Origin: Lysinibacillus antri | GTDB taxonomy: Bacteria; Bacillota; Bacilli; Bacillales_A; Planococcaceae | DNA length: 64,000 nt | NCBI RefSeq assembly: GCF_003977595.1 | Contig: NZ_RYYR01000001.1 | Location: 186,001 to 250,000, forward strand | Direction: 5' to 3' | In this document: one piece after another, positions 26,692 through 37,909 of the stretch | How positions within the stretch are numbered: position 1 is the stretch's first letter | Layout of the letters: every line of letters starts with the position of its first letter | Made by a program: the position numbers and the translations under genes | The notes under the pieces: generated by a model | Seen by the model: the letters and a program-made list of their open reading frames with translations, nothing else | The model's database searches: none | What the model was told of the DNA's origin: nothing

Positions 26692-26724
26692 GTGTAAAAA
26701 GATAGTAAATTGGGGGCGAATTTA

Positions 26725-28236
26725 GTGGAGCGGTTATTAAGTTATTTTGATCGTAAAATAACAAGAAGAATGAGACTCACATTTCTTATAACTTTCTTTT
26801 CCGGGCTATTCGTTCATTTATATATTATTACAAATGGATTTGTTAACCGGGACACGATGTACAATTATTATTCTACTCAAAATATGAGTGGATCTGGCCG
26901 TTTTACATTGACTTACTTAGCAGGGATTAGTAGTTATTTTGATATCCATTTAGTAAATGGCTTGCTGTCTATCATCTATCTAGCCCTTAGTGTCACTTTG
27001 TTAGTTGAGTTACTTGATATTCATTCAAAGTTAGCAATTAGTTTTACAGCCATTTTATATACGGCATTTCCAACAGTTGCTGGAATCTTAACTTATATGT
27101 TTACAGCAGATGGTTATCATCTTGCATCGTTGCTAGCGGTGCTTTCAATTTTTTTCATAAAAAAAATAAACAATTCTTATATATCCATTCTCATCGCGAG
27201 TTTAGCTATTTATGTTTCAATTGGATCTTATCAAGCAAATTTAACACTTGTATTAACTCTATTATTAATATTATTCGTTGTCGATATGCTAGACAAAAAC
27301 AAATTTCCACTATCTTTTTATGTAAAAAGTTTTGCTTCGGTCTTTATAGGACTTGGCATCTATGTCATTCATTTTAAATGGTATGAAAAATATTCAGAAA
27401 AAGGATTAACTAGCTATAAAGGGATTAATGAATCAGGAAACATTAACGTTGAACATATTACGCGCTCGCTTGAAACGAGTTCGAATGAAATGAAATCGTT
27501 TCTCTTTAATTCAGGAGATTTTGTTAATACTTTCGAAAAATTTAATTTAGTTTATTTTATACTGCTTTTCATCATGTTCGTTATCTATATCATCGTTCAA
27601 AAGGTAAATCTGATTAATGTAATTGGTTTAATCGTTGTTATCGTTCTCACACCGTATATCACTCATATTATTTTCTTTATATCACCAGGTGTTGAATACC
27701 ATATTTTAATGAAACAAAATTTAGCACTTTTATTTATAGTCGGTGTTGTTATACTAGATCGATTCATTAAGCATACGTCCATTACCATCACGAGTTTGAA
27801 CATTGTATTTACCTTTAGTATTTTTCTCGTCGCTTTCAACAATGTAATTATCACGAATATTTATTACGAACAGTTTGAAGATGTCAATAAACATAACGAA
27901 GCTTTAATGACACAAATTGCTTATGATATACGGCACCTTGATGGTTACAACGGAGACCTCAAAATTATTACACAAGGTACCCTTAGAAATCATTTATCCG
28001 TTCGTGATCGCTATAAAAAAGTACCCCATAATGTTGGGATCTCTTCAACGATTGCATACGATACAAATACCTTTGTTTATTATATGAACAACGAAATTGG
28101 ATTGAAAAATGAAGTGAAAAGAAATATACGAGAGTTCATTGAGAAACATAAAGAAGAAATTGATTCATTAAATACATGGCCTAATCAATCATCGATGAAA
28201 ATCATTGAAGATACGATTGTCATAAATTTCGAATGA
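26725..28236 (+). CDS. GtrII-like integral membrane glycosyltransferase
   Basis: It would be the third enzyme of a three-component system, moving a sugar from undecaprenyl phosphate to a surface polymer outside the cell. GTG at 26725 (MERLLSYFDRK) is eight bases after GGGGG, giving 503 residues. About eleven membrane helices are seen. The first external loop has NRDTMYNYY and SGRFTLTYL, in line with the acidic-residue and GR motifs of the GtrII (PF14264) type. A charged soluble tail follows residue 395. It leads gtrB- and gtrA-like genes. The polymer and sugar are unknown. Confidence 0.78.
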   Translation: MERLLSYFDRKITRRMRLTFLITFFSGLFVHLYIITNGFVNRDTMYNYYSTQNMSGSGRFTLTYLAGISSYFDIHLVNGLLSIIYLALSVTLLVELLDIHSKLAISFTAILYTAFPTVAGILTYMFTADGYHLASLLAVLSIFFIKKINNSYISILIASLAIYVSIGSYQANLTLVLTLLLILFVVDMLDKNKFPLSFYVKSFASVFIGLGIYVIHFKWYEKYSEKGLTSYKGINESGNINVEHITRSLETSSNEMKSFLFNSGDFVNTFEKFNLVYFILLFIMFVIYIIVQKVNLINVIGLIVVIVLTPYITHIIFFISPGVEYHILMKQNLALLFIVGVVILDRFIKHTSITITSLNIVFTFSIFLVAFNNVIITNIYYEQFEDVNKHNEALMTQIAYDIRHLDGYNGDLKIITQGTLRNHLSVRDRYKKVPHNVGISSTIAYDTNTFVYYMNNEIGLKNEVKRNIREFIEKHKEEIDSLNTWPNQSSMKIIEDTIVINFE

Positions 28237-28246
28237 GGAAAATGAT

Positions 28247-29179
28247 ATGGGAAAAATGAGTATTATATTACCAGCCTATAACGAAGAAGAAAACATAAAT
28301 CTAGTTTACGAAACACTTAAAGAGTTACTCGATACAAATAACATTCCATTTGAGCTACTCTTTATAAATGATGGGTCAACGGATCATACTTGGAACGAAA
28401 TTAAAAAAATTAATGATGCACGCTGTATTGGAATAAATTTTACTCGAAATTTCGGAAAAGAAGCTGCGATTAATGCCGGATTAAAAAATGCTTCTGGTGA
28501 TTGTGTCGTTGTCATGGACTCAGATTTACAACACTCTCCTTCTACGTTAATCGAAATGTATAGGCTCTGGCTTGCAGGCTACGATATCGTGGAAGGGATA
28601 AAAAATTCTAGAGGTAATGAATCTTCACTGCATAAATTTTTTGTGAAATCCTTTTATAAACTAATTTCAAGGCTTACACATATCGATTTGGAAAACTCTT
28701 CAGATTATAAATTATTAGATCGTAAAGTGGTCAATGCTTTAAATAATCTAAAAGAAAAAAATCGATTTTTCCGCGCATTGTCATTTTGGCTAGGGTTTAA
28801 ACAAGCGTTTGTTAAATATGACGTTCAAACTAGAGTAACTGGTCATAGTAAATGGTCAACAAAATCACTTATACTCTACGCCCTAAATAATATCACTTCC
28901 TTTTCTACAGCTCCTTTACAAATCGTTACCTTTTTTGGATGCATCTATTTATTATTTGCATTTTTATTAGGGAGTTATGTATTAATTCAATATTTTCTAG
29001 GGTATTCATTAGAGGGATTTACAACGGTCATTTTATTAACGTTAATCATTGGTAGTACATTAATGATTTCACTAGGAATCATCGGAATCTATATAGGTAA
29101 AATTTATGTAGAAATAAAAGATCGCCCAAATTTTATTATTAAAGAACGGACTACACATCATAATGAAATGGACAATTAA
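28247..29179 (+). CDS. gtrB: GtrB-type polyprenyl-phosphate glycosyltransferase
   Basis: A GT2 enzyme that transfers a hexose from a UDP-sugar to undecaprenyl phosphate on the inner membrane face. Of its 310 residues, the catalytic domain has LPAYNEEENI (8-17), NDGSTD (41-46) and the metal-binding DSD at 91-93. Two C-terminal helices (about 225-250 and 260-285) complete the DPM-synthase-like fold; it is related to CsbB/YkcC. It starts 10 nt after the GtrII gene and overlaps the gtrA-like gene by 17 bp. Confidence 0.9.
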   Translation: MGKMSIILPAYNEEENINLVYETLKELLDTNNIPFELLFINDGSTDHTWNEIKKINDARCIGINFTRNFGKEAAINAGLKNASGDCVVVMDSDLQHSPSTLIEMYRLWLAGYDIVEGIKNSRGNESSLHKFFVKSFYKLISRLTHIDLENSSDYKLLDRKVVNALNNLKEKNRFFRALSFWLGFKQAFVKYDVQTRVTGHSKWSTKSLILYALNNITSFSTAPLQIVTFFGCIYLLFAFLLGSYVLIQYFLGYSLEGFTTVILLTLIIGSTLMISLGIIGIYIGKIYVEIKDRPNFIIKERTTHHNEMDN

Positions 29180-29573
29180 TTCTTCATTTTTTCGTTTTCT
29201 ATTAGTCGGGATCATTAATACATTAGTCGGAACATCAATCATGTTTTTAGCTTACAACTTATTTCATTTATCCTACTGGGTTTCTTCCTTTTTGAATTAC
29301 TTTATCGGCAGTATTGTAAGCTACTTTTTAAATAAATATTATACCTTCAAACAAAAAGAGCGAAGTTTCCAGGAGGTTATTTTATTTATCGTAAACATTT
29401 TAATCTGTTATTTTGTTGCTTATTACTTGGCAGCAAAAATAGTAAGTTATCTATTATCCGATTATTCTACAGCTATCATTGACAATATATCGATGGTTGT
29501 CGGAATGATATTATTTGTACTTTTAAACTATACCGGACAAAGATTCATCGTATTTTCAAAATCTAAACAATAG
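29163..29573 (+). CDS. gtrA: GtrA/GtcA-family membrane protein (putative sugar-lipid flippase)
   Basis: A small four-helix protein of the PF04138 family, proposed to move undecaprenyl-phosphate-sugar across the membrane. Its 136 residues include FRFLLVGIINTLVGT at the N-terminus and the NKYYTFK motif after the second helix, both typical. Last gene of the cassette, it overlaps gtrB by 17 bp and ends at a bidirectional terminator. Confidence 0.88.
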   Translation: MKWTINSSFFRFLLVGIINTLVGTSIMFLAYNLFHLSYWVSSFLNYFIGSIVSYFLNKYYTFKQKERSFQEVILFIVNILICYFVAYYLAAKIVSYLLSDYSTAIIDNISMVVGMILFVLLNYTGQRFIVFSKSKQ

Positions 29574-29622
29574 AAAAATGCACCTCAAACATTAGCCTTT
29601 CGACTAATGCTTAGGTGCATTT
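29574..29622. terminator. Bidirectional terminator between the gtr cassette and mtaB
   Basis: Outer stem AAATGCACCT / AGGTGCATTT and inner stem CATTAG / CTAATG, flanked by A and T runs. It serves convergent genes. Confidence 0.85.
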
Positions 29623-29634
29623 ATTTCGTCAATC

Positions 29635-30969
29635 TTACAATTCTACTGCATCCAATACACGAACAAATTGCCCTTCATTATACGGATATCCAGCTTTCGT
29701 AATTTTAACTTTAATTAACTTTCCAATCATCTCTTCAGTACCTTCAAAAACAACACGTAAATAATTGTCTGTGTAGCCAACAATTAGATTTTCTTGGTCA
29801 GCCTCTTTATAATGCTCTTCCGGAATAACTTCTAACACTTCACCATCAAAACGTGAAGCATATTCTTTTGCTAGCTGATCATTTAACGTTAATAAACGAT
29901 GAACACGCTCATTTTTCACGTCCTCGTCTACTTGGTCTTCCATACGTGCTGCAGGTGTGCCTGTACGTTTTGAGAATGGGAATACATGAAGCTCTGCAAA
30001 TTTATGTTTTGCAATAAAGTTATATGTTTCCATAAACTCTTCTTCTGTTTCACCTGGGAAGCCAACAATGACGTCTGAAGTAATGGCTAAATCCGGTAAA
30101 GCCTCATTTAAGCGCTCAAGACGTTCCGCAAAGAAGTCCATTGTATATTTACGACGCATACGCTTTAACACGGTATCAGAACCTGATTGAATTGGAATGT
30201 GCAAATGACGTACAACAATATTTGAATTTTTTAATACTTCAATGACTTCATCTGTTATTTGAGACGCTTCAATTGATGAAATACGTAAACGTTTTAAACC
30301 TTTTACATTCGCTTCTAAGTCACGAAGTAATTGCGCTAAATTATAATCTTTGAAATCTTGTCCATATCCACCTGTATGAATACCCGTTAGGACGATTTCA
30401 AGGTACCCAGCATCCACTAGGGCTTGCGCTTGTTTAATTACTTCTTGTGGGTCACGTGAACGCATTAAACCGCGCGCCCATGGAATAATACAAAATGTAC
30501 AGAAGTTGTTACAGCCTTCTTGGATTTTTAATGACGCGCGAGTACGGTCAGTGAAATATGGTACATCTAATTCTTCGTAAACACGATTTTTCATAATGTT
30601 ACGAACAGCATTAATTGGCTGACGTTCTTGGCGATATTGATCTATGTACCCTAGCATTTTTTGACGATCTTGCGTACCAACAACGATATCAACACCAGGA
30701 ATCGCCATAATTTCTGCAGGGGATGTTTGTGCATAACAACCGGTTACACAAATAACTGCATCGGGATTTTGACGCACTGCACGACGAATGACTTGACGGG
30801 ATTTTTTATCGCCCGTGTTTGTTACAGTACATGTATTGATGACATAAACGTCCGCTTGATGATCAAATTCAGTACGTTCATATCCTTGTTCTTTAAAAAG
30901 CTGCCAAATTGCTTCTGTTTCATAATGGTTTACTTTACAGCCTAATGTATGAAAAGCCACCGTTGACAC
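29635..30969 (-). CDS. mtaB: tRNA t6A37 methylthiotransferase MtaB
   Basis: This radical SAM enzyme adds a methylthio group to t6A37 of tRNA-Lys to form ms2t6A. The start is GTG at 30969 (MSTVAFHTLGC), seven bases after GAGGTG, giving 444 residues; longer frames overlap rsmE. The UPF0004 domain with LGCKVNHYE, the radical SAM cluster CNNFCTFC and a TRAM domain are in order. It lies 16 nt after rsmE, so they are co-transcribed. Confidence 0.95.
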   Translation of the reverse strand: MSTVAFHTLGCKVNHYETEAIWQLFKEQGYERTEFDHQADVYVINTCTVTNTGDKKSRQVIRRAVRQNPDAVICVTGCYAQTSPAEIMAIPGVDIVVGTQDRQKMLGYIDQYRQERQPINAVRNIMKNRVYEELDVPYFTDRTRASLKIQEGCNNFCTFCIIPWARGLMRSRDPQEVIKQAQALVDAGYLEIVLTGIHTGGYGQDFKDYNLAQLLRDLEANVKGLKRLRISSIEASQITDEVIEVLKNSNIVVRHLHIPIQSGSDTVLKRMRRKYTMDFFAERLERLNEALPDLAITSDVIVGFPGETEEEFMETYNFIAKHKFAELHVFPFSKRTGTPAARMEDQVDEDVKNERVHRLLTLNDQLAKEYASRFDGEVLEVIPEEHYKEADQENLIVGYTDNYLRVVFEGTEEMIGKLIKVKITKAGYPYNEGQFVRVLDAVEL

Positions 30970-30985
30970 TGGCGAACACCTCTTC

Positions 30986-31729
30986 TTATTCAAATTCGTA
31001 TGATATCGCAGCAAGCGCATATAACGGCGCTGTTTCTGCTCGTAATATTCTAGGACCAAGGGACATTGTTTGACCACCAGCTTCTATTAAGCTTGATGCC
31101 TCTTTACGAGAAATACCGCCTTCAGGACCGAAAATTAATAAAATAGACTTCAGTTCATTATCATACACTTTTTTTAGTTTGTCCGCAAATCTTGTGCGCA
31201 CGTCACTTTTAGCATCTTCTTCATCTGCTATAAAAATAGCATCGTAATTGGAAACAGTTGTAAGTAATTGCTTAAAGGTAATTGGATTATGAATTTCTGG
31301 AATTAAGGTACGATGGGATTGCTCAGCTGCTTCTTTTGCTATTTTTTGAAGTCGCTCGGTCTTTTTTTCACCCTTTTTATCATCCCATTTCACAACAGAA
31401 CGTTCCGCAGCAAAAGGAATCAATGCATACATTCCTAACTCTGTGCCTTTTTGTGTAATTAGGTCTAATTTATCGCCCTTTGGTAATCCACAGGCAATCG
31501 TCACCTGGATCGGCATTTCGGGTGAAGACAGTGTTTCTCCTGTTTGTTTGACGATCACATCTTGTCCTGTTTGAATAATCTCACAGATGTAAGCAGTCCC
31601 TTGTTGTACGACGACAATGGGCTCGCCCACCTCCATTCGCATAACTCTTAAAATATGTTTTGCATTTTCACCGGAGATTGTTAGTTCATTTTGATTCGTA
31701 AATGGTTCATCTACAAAATAACGTTGCAT
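30986..31729 (-). CDS. rsmE: 16S rRNA (uracil1498-N3)-methyltransferase RsmE
   Basis: A SPOUT-class methyltransferase acting on U1498 of 16S rRNA. ATG at 31729 (MQRYFVDEPF) follows AAAGGTG and gives 247 residues. GPEGGISRKE and LGPRILRAETA, forming the trefoil-knot SAM site, are intact. Unlike B. subtilis, a strong terminator (31752-31806) lies between prmA and this gene. Confidence 0.94.
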   Translation of the reverse strand: MQRYFVDEPFTNQNELTISGENAKHILRVMRMEVGEPIVVVQQGTAYICEIIQTGQDVIVKQTGETLSSPEMPIQVTIACGLPKGDKLDLITQKGTELGMYALIPFAAERSVVKWDDKKGEKKTERLQKIAKEAAEQSHRTLIPEIHNPITFKQLLTTVSNYDAIFIADEEDAKSDVRTRFADKLKKVYDNELKSILLIFGPEGGISRKEASSLIEAGGQTMSLGPRILRAETAPLYALAAISYEFE

Positions 31730-31751
31730 GTAACGCACACCTTTTCGATAG

Positions 31752-31806
31752 AATAATAATAAAAAAAGAGGGAGTTGACGGTAGCTTACTACGGACAACT
31801 CCCTTA
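31752..31806 (-). terminator. Terminator between prmA and rsmE
   Basis: On the minus strand GGGAGTTG pairs with CAACTCCC, with a further imperfect inner stem (CCGTAG / CTACCG) and seven T after the stem. It lies between the prmA stop and the rsmE start, so it would uncouple rsmE-mtaB from the heat-shock operon. Confidence 0.8.
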
Positions 31807-31846
31807 TAAGAAATAGTGAAGATGAACATCCATCACTGATTCAGTA

Positions 31847-32788
31847 TCATTCTGGTTTTTTGGCTATAATTGCAACCCAATCTTCCATCATTAATACTTC
31901 ATTAATGATAAATCCGGATTTTTCTAGAGCCGCTTTTACGTCCTCTTTTTTTGCGCTAATAATACCTGACGTAACATATAATCCACCTGGTTTCACAATA
32001 GAGAAAGCATCATCAGTGAACGTCATAATAATTTCAGCAAGAATGTTCGCTACGACAATATCAGCAGGTTCCTTCACTGTATCTAATAAATTGCCATGAA
32101 ACACTTCCGCAATATGCTGTACTTTATTATGTTCGATATTTTCTTTTGCTGCGTTTACTGCCACTATATCTAAATCTAATGCATGAACACTTTTAGCACC
32201 TAACATCGCTGCAGCAATGGATAAAACACCTGAACCCGTTCCAACGTCTACAACAGTATCACCTGCACCTACAACCTTCTCTAATGCTTGTAAACACATA
32301 ACAGTTGTTGGATGGGTTCCTGTACCAAAGGCCATTCCTGGATCGAGTTCAATAATTAATTCATCTGTACTTACTGGTGTATATTCTTCCCATGTTGGTA
32401 CAATTGTAAAACGCTCAGATATTTTTACTGGATGATAATATTGCTTCCAAGCAGTCGCCCAATCTTCCTCATTGACTTCAGAAGTAGTGAAGAGATTTTC
32501 ACCTAGATTAATATCAAAATTACTTAGATTTGCAATTGCAAGCTTTATTTCTTCAACAGTTTCAGCTAAAAAGCTAGAAGCAGGTAAATAAGCTTTTACA
32601 ACAACACCACTAGTTGGAAAATCATTTGGATCTAAAGCATAGATTTCACCAAATTGATCTATTCTTTCTTTATTTATTTCAGTTGAATCTTCAATTACAA
32701 CGCCACTTGCTCCAGCTTCATGTAAAATATTTGAAATTGCTTCAACTGCTTCATTTGTTGTTAAAATTGACAATTCCGTCCATTTCAC
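31847..32788 (-). CDS. prmA: Ribosomal protein L11 methyltransferase PrmA
   Basis: PrmA uses SAM to trimethylate lysines and the N-terminus of L11. GTG at 32788 ([10 protein letters not shown]) matches the B. subtilis N-terminus and the SD AGGAGCTGAT; TTG two codons upstream is possible. It has about 313 residues, with the substrate domain at the N-terminus, then [14 protein letters not shown] and the SAM motif [14 protein letters not shown]. It follows dnaJ as in B. subtilis. Confidence 0.95.
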   Translation of the reverse strand: MKWTELSILTTNEAVEAISNILHEAGASGVVIEDSTEINKERIDQFGEIYALDPNDFPTSGVVVKAYLPASSFLAETVEEIKLAIANLSNFDINLGENLFTTSEVNEEDWATAWKQYYHPVKISERFTIVPTWEEYTPVSTDELIIELDPGMAFGTGTHPTTVMCLQALEKVVGAGDTVVDVGTGSGVLSIAAAMLGAKSVHALDLDIVAVNAAKENIEHNKVQHIAEVFHGNLLDTVKEPADIVVANILAEIIMTFTDDAFSIVKPGGLYVTSGIISAKKEDVKAALEKSGFIINEVLMMEDWVAIIAKKPE

Positions 32789-32874
32789 TTGCAATCAGCT
32801 CCTCTTAATTTTGAGATTAATTTTACCCCATTTTTTCCCCACGTTTATACGGAAGTTTAATGAATGAAGAAAAA

Positions 32875-33987
32875 CTATTCACCTTTTAATGTTTTTTTGA
32901 TTTTATCGAATAATGAACTACTTTGTTCTTCTGGAATATCGCCACTTATTTCAGCAAAATCACGTAATAATTGTTTTTGCTTCTCTGTCAGTTTTGATGG
33001 TGTTACGACTTTTACAATGACATATTGATGTCCTGTGCCATAGCCGTGTACGTTTTTTACACCTTTATCTTTAATGCGGAATTGTGCACCGGATTGAGTA
33101 CCTGCTGGAATTTTCAATTTTACTTTTCCATGAATTGTAGGTACTTCGATTTCATCACCTAAAGCTGCTTGTGGGAATGTTAATTTTAATTCGTAGTAGA
33201 TATCGTCGCCATCTCGTTCAAAATATTCATGGTCTCGAACGTTAAAGACAATATACAAGTCCCCTGCTGGCCCACCATTTATACCTGGTTCGCCTTGACC
33301 AGACACTCTTAGTTGTTGGCCATCATCAACCCCAGCTGGAATCGTCACTTTAATTTTCTTACGTTTTTGAACAGTACCTGAACCGTGACAAGTTGAACAT
33401 TTCTCTGGAATGATCTTTCCAGTACCACGACAAGTATTACATGTACGACGATTTACCATGCGGCCAAATGGTGTGTCAACCGCTTGATTTATTTGACCAG
33501 ATCCACTACATGTTGAACATGTTTTTGGACTTGTTCCTGGTTTTGCACCAGAGCCATGACAAGTATCACATGTTTCATCTTTTGGAATTTCAATTTCGGT
33601 TTGTTTTCCAAATACGGCATCTTCAAAGGAAATGTTCATACGATATTGAAGGTCATCACCTTTTCGTGGTGCATTTGGATCGGAGCGACGACCACCGCCA
33701 CCAAAGAAGGAGCTGAAAATGTCTTCGAAGCCACCGAAACCACCTGCTCCACCAAAGCCACCTTGACTCGGCCCTTCATGACCGAATTGATCGTAACTTG
33801 CACGCTTACTATCATCACTCAACACTTCATAGGCTTCAGCTATTTCTTTAAATTTTTCATCGGCTCCAGGTTCTTTATTTAAATCTGGATGGTATTGTTT
33901 GGAAAGTTTACGATAAGCCTTTTTTATTTCATCTTTGCCTGCAGATTTACTAACTCCAAGCACCTCATAATAATCGCGTTTACTCAT
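32875..33987 (-). CDS. dnaJ: Chaperone DnaJ (Hsp40)
   Basis: DnaJ delivers unfolded proteins to DnaK and stimulates its ATPase. Its 370 residues contain a J domain with HPD (33-35), a Gly/Phe-rich linker, four CxxCxGxG zinc repeats ([32 protein letters not shown]) and the C-terminal substrate domains. A terminator and a dispersed repeat of about 210 bp separate it from dnaK, so it may be expressed partly on its own. Confidence 0.98.
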   Translation of the reverse strand: MSKRDYYEVLGVSKSAGKDEIKKAYRKLSKQYHPDLNKEPGADEKFKEIAEAYEVLSDDSKRASYDQFGHEGPSQGGFGGAGGFGGFEDIFSSFFGGGGRRSDPNAPRKGDDLQYRMNISFEDAVFGKQTEIEIPKDETCDTCHGSGAKPGTSPKTCSTCSGSGQINQAVDTPFGRMVNRRTCNTCRGTGKIIPEKCSTCHGSGTVQKRKKIKVTIPAGVDDGQQLRVSGQGEPGINGGPAGDLYIVFNVRDHEYFERDGDDIYYELKLTFPQAALGDEIEVPTIHGKVKLKIPAGTQSGAQFRIKDKGVKNVHGYGTGHQYVIVKVVTPSKLTEKQKQLLRDFAEISGDIPEEQSSSLFDKIKKTLKGE

Positions 33988-34020
33988 AACTCACACTCCG
34001 CTCTTGTATACATAACGTAT

Positions 34021-34029
34021 ATTGTAACA
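34021..34029 (-). promoter_or_regulatory. Possible extended -10 promoter for dnaJ
   Basis: On the minus strand TGTTACAAT is an extended -10; the nearest -35-like TTGCAC is 20 nt upstream. It lies downstream of the dnaK terminator and 34 bp before dnaJ. Confidence 0.4.
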
Positions 34030-34053
34030 TAGTTTTTCTTAAGTCTGTGCAAT

Positions 34054-34092
34054 GAAAAAGTCAAAGACGAAAAACGGTCTTTGACTTTTTCT
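34054..34092 (-). terminator. Terminator between dnaK and dnaJ
   Basis: A perfect 12-bp stem, AAAGTCAAAGAC / GTCTTTGACTTT, around a short loop with A and T runs on both sides. Confidence 0.82.
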
Positions 34093-34303
34093 TATTGTCT
34101 AGCTACAGCGGCTAGCTCTTTGCGAAACTTCAACTTCCTCCTGCGCATGCAAGCATGCTTGTCGAAAGTTTCCGATGCACATGGATGTACGAGTGTCGAC
34201 AATGCCACAAAGGAACTTTGCGACGAGTAATCGCAGGAGCACGATGTGGCGTTTTTGTCGACCAGTTTCTTAAGAGCTGGACGAACCGCTTTCGCTTTTC
34301 TTA
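34093..34303 (-). repeat. Dispersed structured repeat, copy B (between dnaK and dnaJ)
   Basis: On the minus strand it starts TAAGAAAAGCG immediately after the dnaK TAA and ends AGCTAGACAATA, followed by the dnaK terminator. It includes CATGCTTGCATGCG, shared with 57811-57941, and a central block shared with 50034-50243. A long variant of the family. Confidence 0.82.
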
Positions 34304-36175
<1,872 letters not shown>

Positions 36176-36201
36176 TTAAATTGTGTTATTTACATGAAAT
36201 A

Positions 36202-36771
36202 TTATTCGTTTACTGAAACCATTGAAGGTCTTAGTACACGATCTTTTAATTTATAACCTTTTTGAAGTTCACGTAAAACAATCCCAGATTCTTTTTCAGA
36301 GTCTGATTCTTGCATTACAGCTTGATGCACAGTTGGATCAAAGCTTTGACCCTCTGCAGGAATGACTTCTAATCCTTCAACATTTGTTGCATCAATTAAT
36401 GTTTTATAAACCATTTCGATACCTTTATGTAAGGAAATAGCATCTTCTGAAGTGACTTCTACTTGTAGAGCACGTTCAAAATTATCCAGTACCGGTAGTA
36501 AATCTGTAAGCAGTTTTTGTGCACGGTACTTTTCCGCCGCTTCACGATCTAGTTGTGTTCTGCGTCGTAAATTATCGTAATCTGCTCTTAGACGTAAGAA
36601 GCGATTTTCTTCTTCTTCTAATTTTGATTTTAATTCGGTGATTTCAGCTTGTAATTGCTCTTCCATTGATAATTCTACATTACCTTCGTTGGATGTATTT
36701 TCAACTACTTCTTCATTTGTTGACTCTGTTACTTTATCTAGTTGTTCTTTATTCTCTGTCGTTTCAGACAC
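36202..36771 (-). CDS. grpE: Nucleotide exchange factor GrpE
   Basis: GrpE releases ADP from DnaK. Its 189 residues have an acidic, Asn/Glu-rich N-terminus (1-50), a long dimerising coiled coil (about 40-100, with [13 protein letters not shown]) and a C-terminal beta domain ([20 protein letters not shown]). It lies between hrcA and dnaK. Confidence 0.97.
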   Translation of the reverse strand: MSETTENKEQLDKVTESTNEEVVENTSNEGNVELSMEEQLQAEITELKSKLEEEENRFLRLRADYDNLRRRTQLDREAAEKYRAQKLLTDLLPVLDNFERALQVEVTSEDAISLHKGIEMVYKTLIDATNVEGLEVIPAEGQSFDPTVHQAVMQESDSEKESGIVLRELQKGYKLKDRVLRPSMVSVNE

Positions 36772-36783
36772 TTTGAATCCTCC

Positions 36784-37818
36784 TTATAGCCCACCATTTT
36801 GTTTATTTGAAAGTACACGAGTTAGCCCGCTACTCATAATATCAAGTAATGAAATGACCCTTTGATAGTCCATACGGGTTGGTCCAATAATGGCAATCGA
36901 TCCTTCTTGTTCTTTGCCAATCGCATAGGTTGCTGTAATTACACTTAAGTCTTCCATCGCTAAATGATTATTTTCCGATCCAATTCTAATATGGATACCG
37001 GTATCACTTGGTTGGAACAGTGAGATCACTTGGCTTTCCTTTTCCATTAGTTCTAAAAGGGCACGGACTTTATTTAAATCGTGAAACTCTGGTTGATTCA
37101 ACATGTTTGTTTTACCGCCGAAGTAAATTTTACCTTCATTTTGAACTGATGTTACATTTTTCAATGATTGTAAAATGGAATCAGCAGTATGCACGTGTTG
37201 TCTTAATACATTAAATGCTTCTAATTCTAATTTACTTTGAAGCTCGAGTAATGGAACACCTATTAAGCGTTCATTCAATATATTAACCGTTTTTTCAATA
37301 TCTGATGGATCAAAGCCATCTGGTAATGTAAATGTACGATTTTCAACATGACCATTATCCGTGACAATAATTGCAACGGCAGTTTGTGCGGTTAATGGGA
37401 CAATTTGAAATCTTTTTATGCGGTGTTTCCCTACATTCGGTCCAAGTAATATCGTTGTATAAGAAGTTAAATCAGACAAAATGCTAGCAGATTCACGAAT
37501 TACTTGTTCCATTTCTACAATCTGATTTTGAAAAATGGATTGAATTAACCCAACATCTTTTAAAGACATTGTTTTCGGTTGTAACAAGTGGTCAACATAA
37601 AAACGATATCCTTTTTCAGATGGAATTCGACCAGATGAAGTATGGGTTTTTTCTAAATAGCCCAACTCCTCTAAATCGGCCATCTCGTTTCGGATTGTTG
37701 CAGGACTAAATGTAATGCTGTCCTTTTTTGAAATTTGACGTGACCCTACTGGTTGAGCTGAAATAACAAAATCATCAACGATTACTTGCAAAATTTGTAA
37801 TTGTCGATTTGTAAGCAT
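36784..37818 (-). CDS. hrcA: Heat-inducible repressor HrcA
   Basis: HrcA binds CIRCE and represses the dnaK and groE operons; GroEL keeps it active. The start at 37818 (MLTNRQLQILQ) follows AGAGGTGAT and gives 344 residues; upstream in-frame codons lie inside CIRCE. The N-terminal winged helix (SKKDSITFSPATIRNEMADLEELGYLEKTHTSSGR) and the GAF-like domain are typical. It is the first gene of hrcA-grpE-dnaK. Confidence 0.97.
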   Translation of the reverse strand: MLTNRQLQILQVIVDDFVISAQPVGSRQISKKDSITFSPATIRNEMADLEELGYLEKTHTSSGRIPSEKGYRFYVDHLLQPKTMSLKDVGLIQSIFQNQIVEMEQVIRESASILSDLTSYTTILLGPNVGKHRIKRFQIVPLTAQTAVAIIVTDNGHVENRTFTLPDGFDPSDIEKTVNILNERLIGVPLLELQSKLELEAFNVLRQHVHTADSILQSLKNVTSVQNEGKIYFGGKTNMLNQPEFHDLNKVRALLELMEKESQVISLFQPSDTGIHIRIGSENNHLAMEDLSVITATYAIGKEQEGSIAIIGPTRMDYQRVISLLDIMSSGLTRVLSNKQNGGL

Positions 37819-37832
37819 TGTCATCACCTCTG

Positions 37833-37859
37833 TTAGCACTCATCATTAAGGAGTGCTAA
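37833..37859. promoter_or_regulatory. CIRCE element (HrcA operator)
   Basis: A perfect TTAGCACTC-N9-GAGTGCTAA inverted repeat, 15 bp upstream of the hrcA ATG and just downstream of the -10. Confidence 0.97.
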
Positions 37860-37870
37860 TACTATAATTT

Positions 37871-37899
37871 AAATTATCAAATCTCTCATATTATGTCAA
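37871..37899 (-). promoter_or_regulatory. SigA promoter of the hrcA-grpE-dnaK operon
   Basis: On the minus strand TTGACA (perfect), 17-nt spacer, TAATTT. The -10 lies 12 bp before CIRCE. The -35 begins about 10 bp after the hemW stop. Confidence 0.75.
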
Positions 37900-37909
37900 C
37901 GCTAACGCC

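Noticed and set aside
30970-31077. N-terminal extension of mtaB
   Set aside because: The extra 36 codons overlap rsmE and lack family similarity; GTG at 30969 has the SD.
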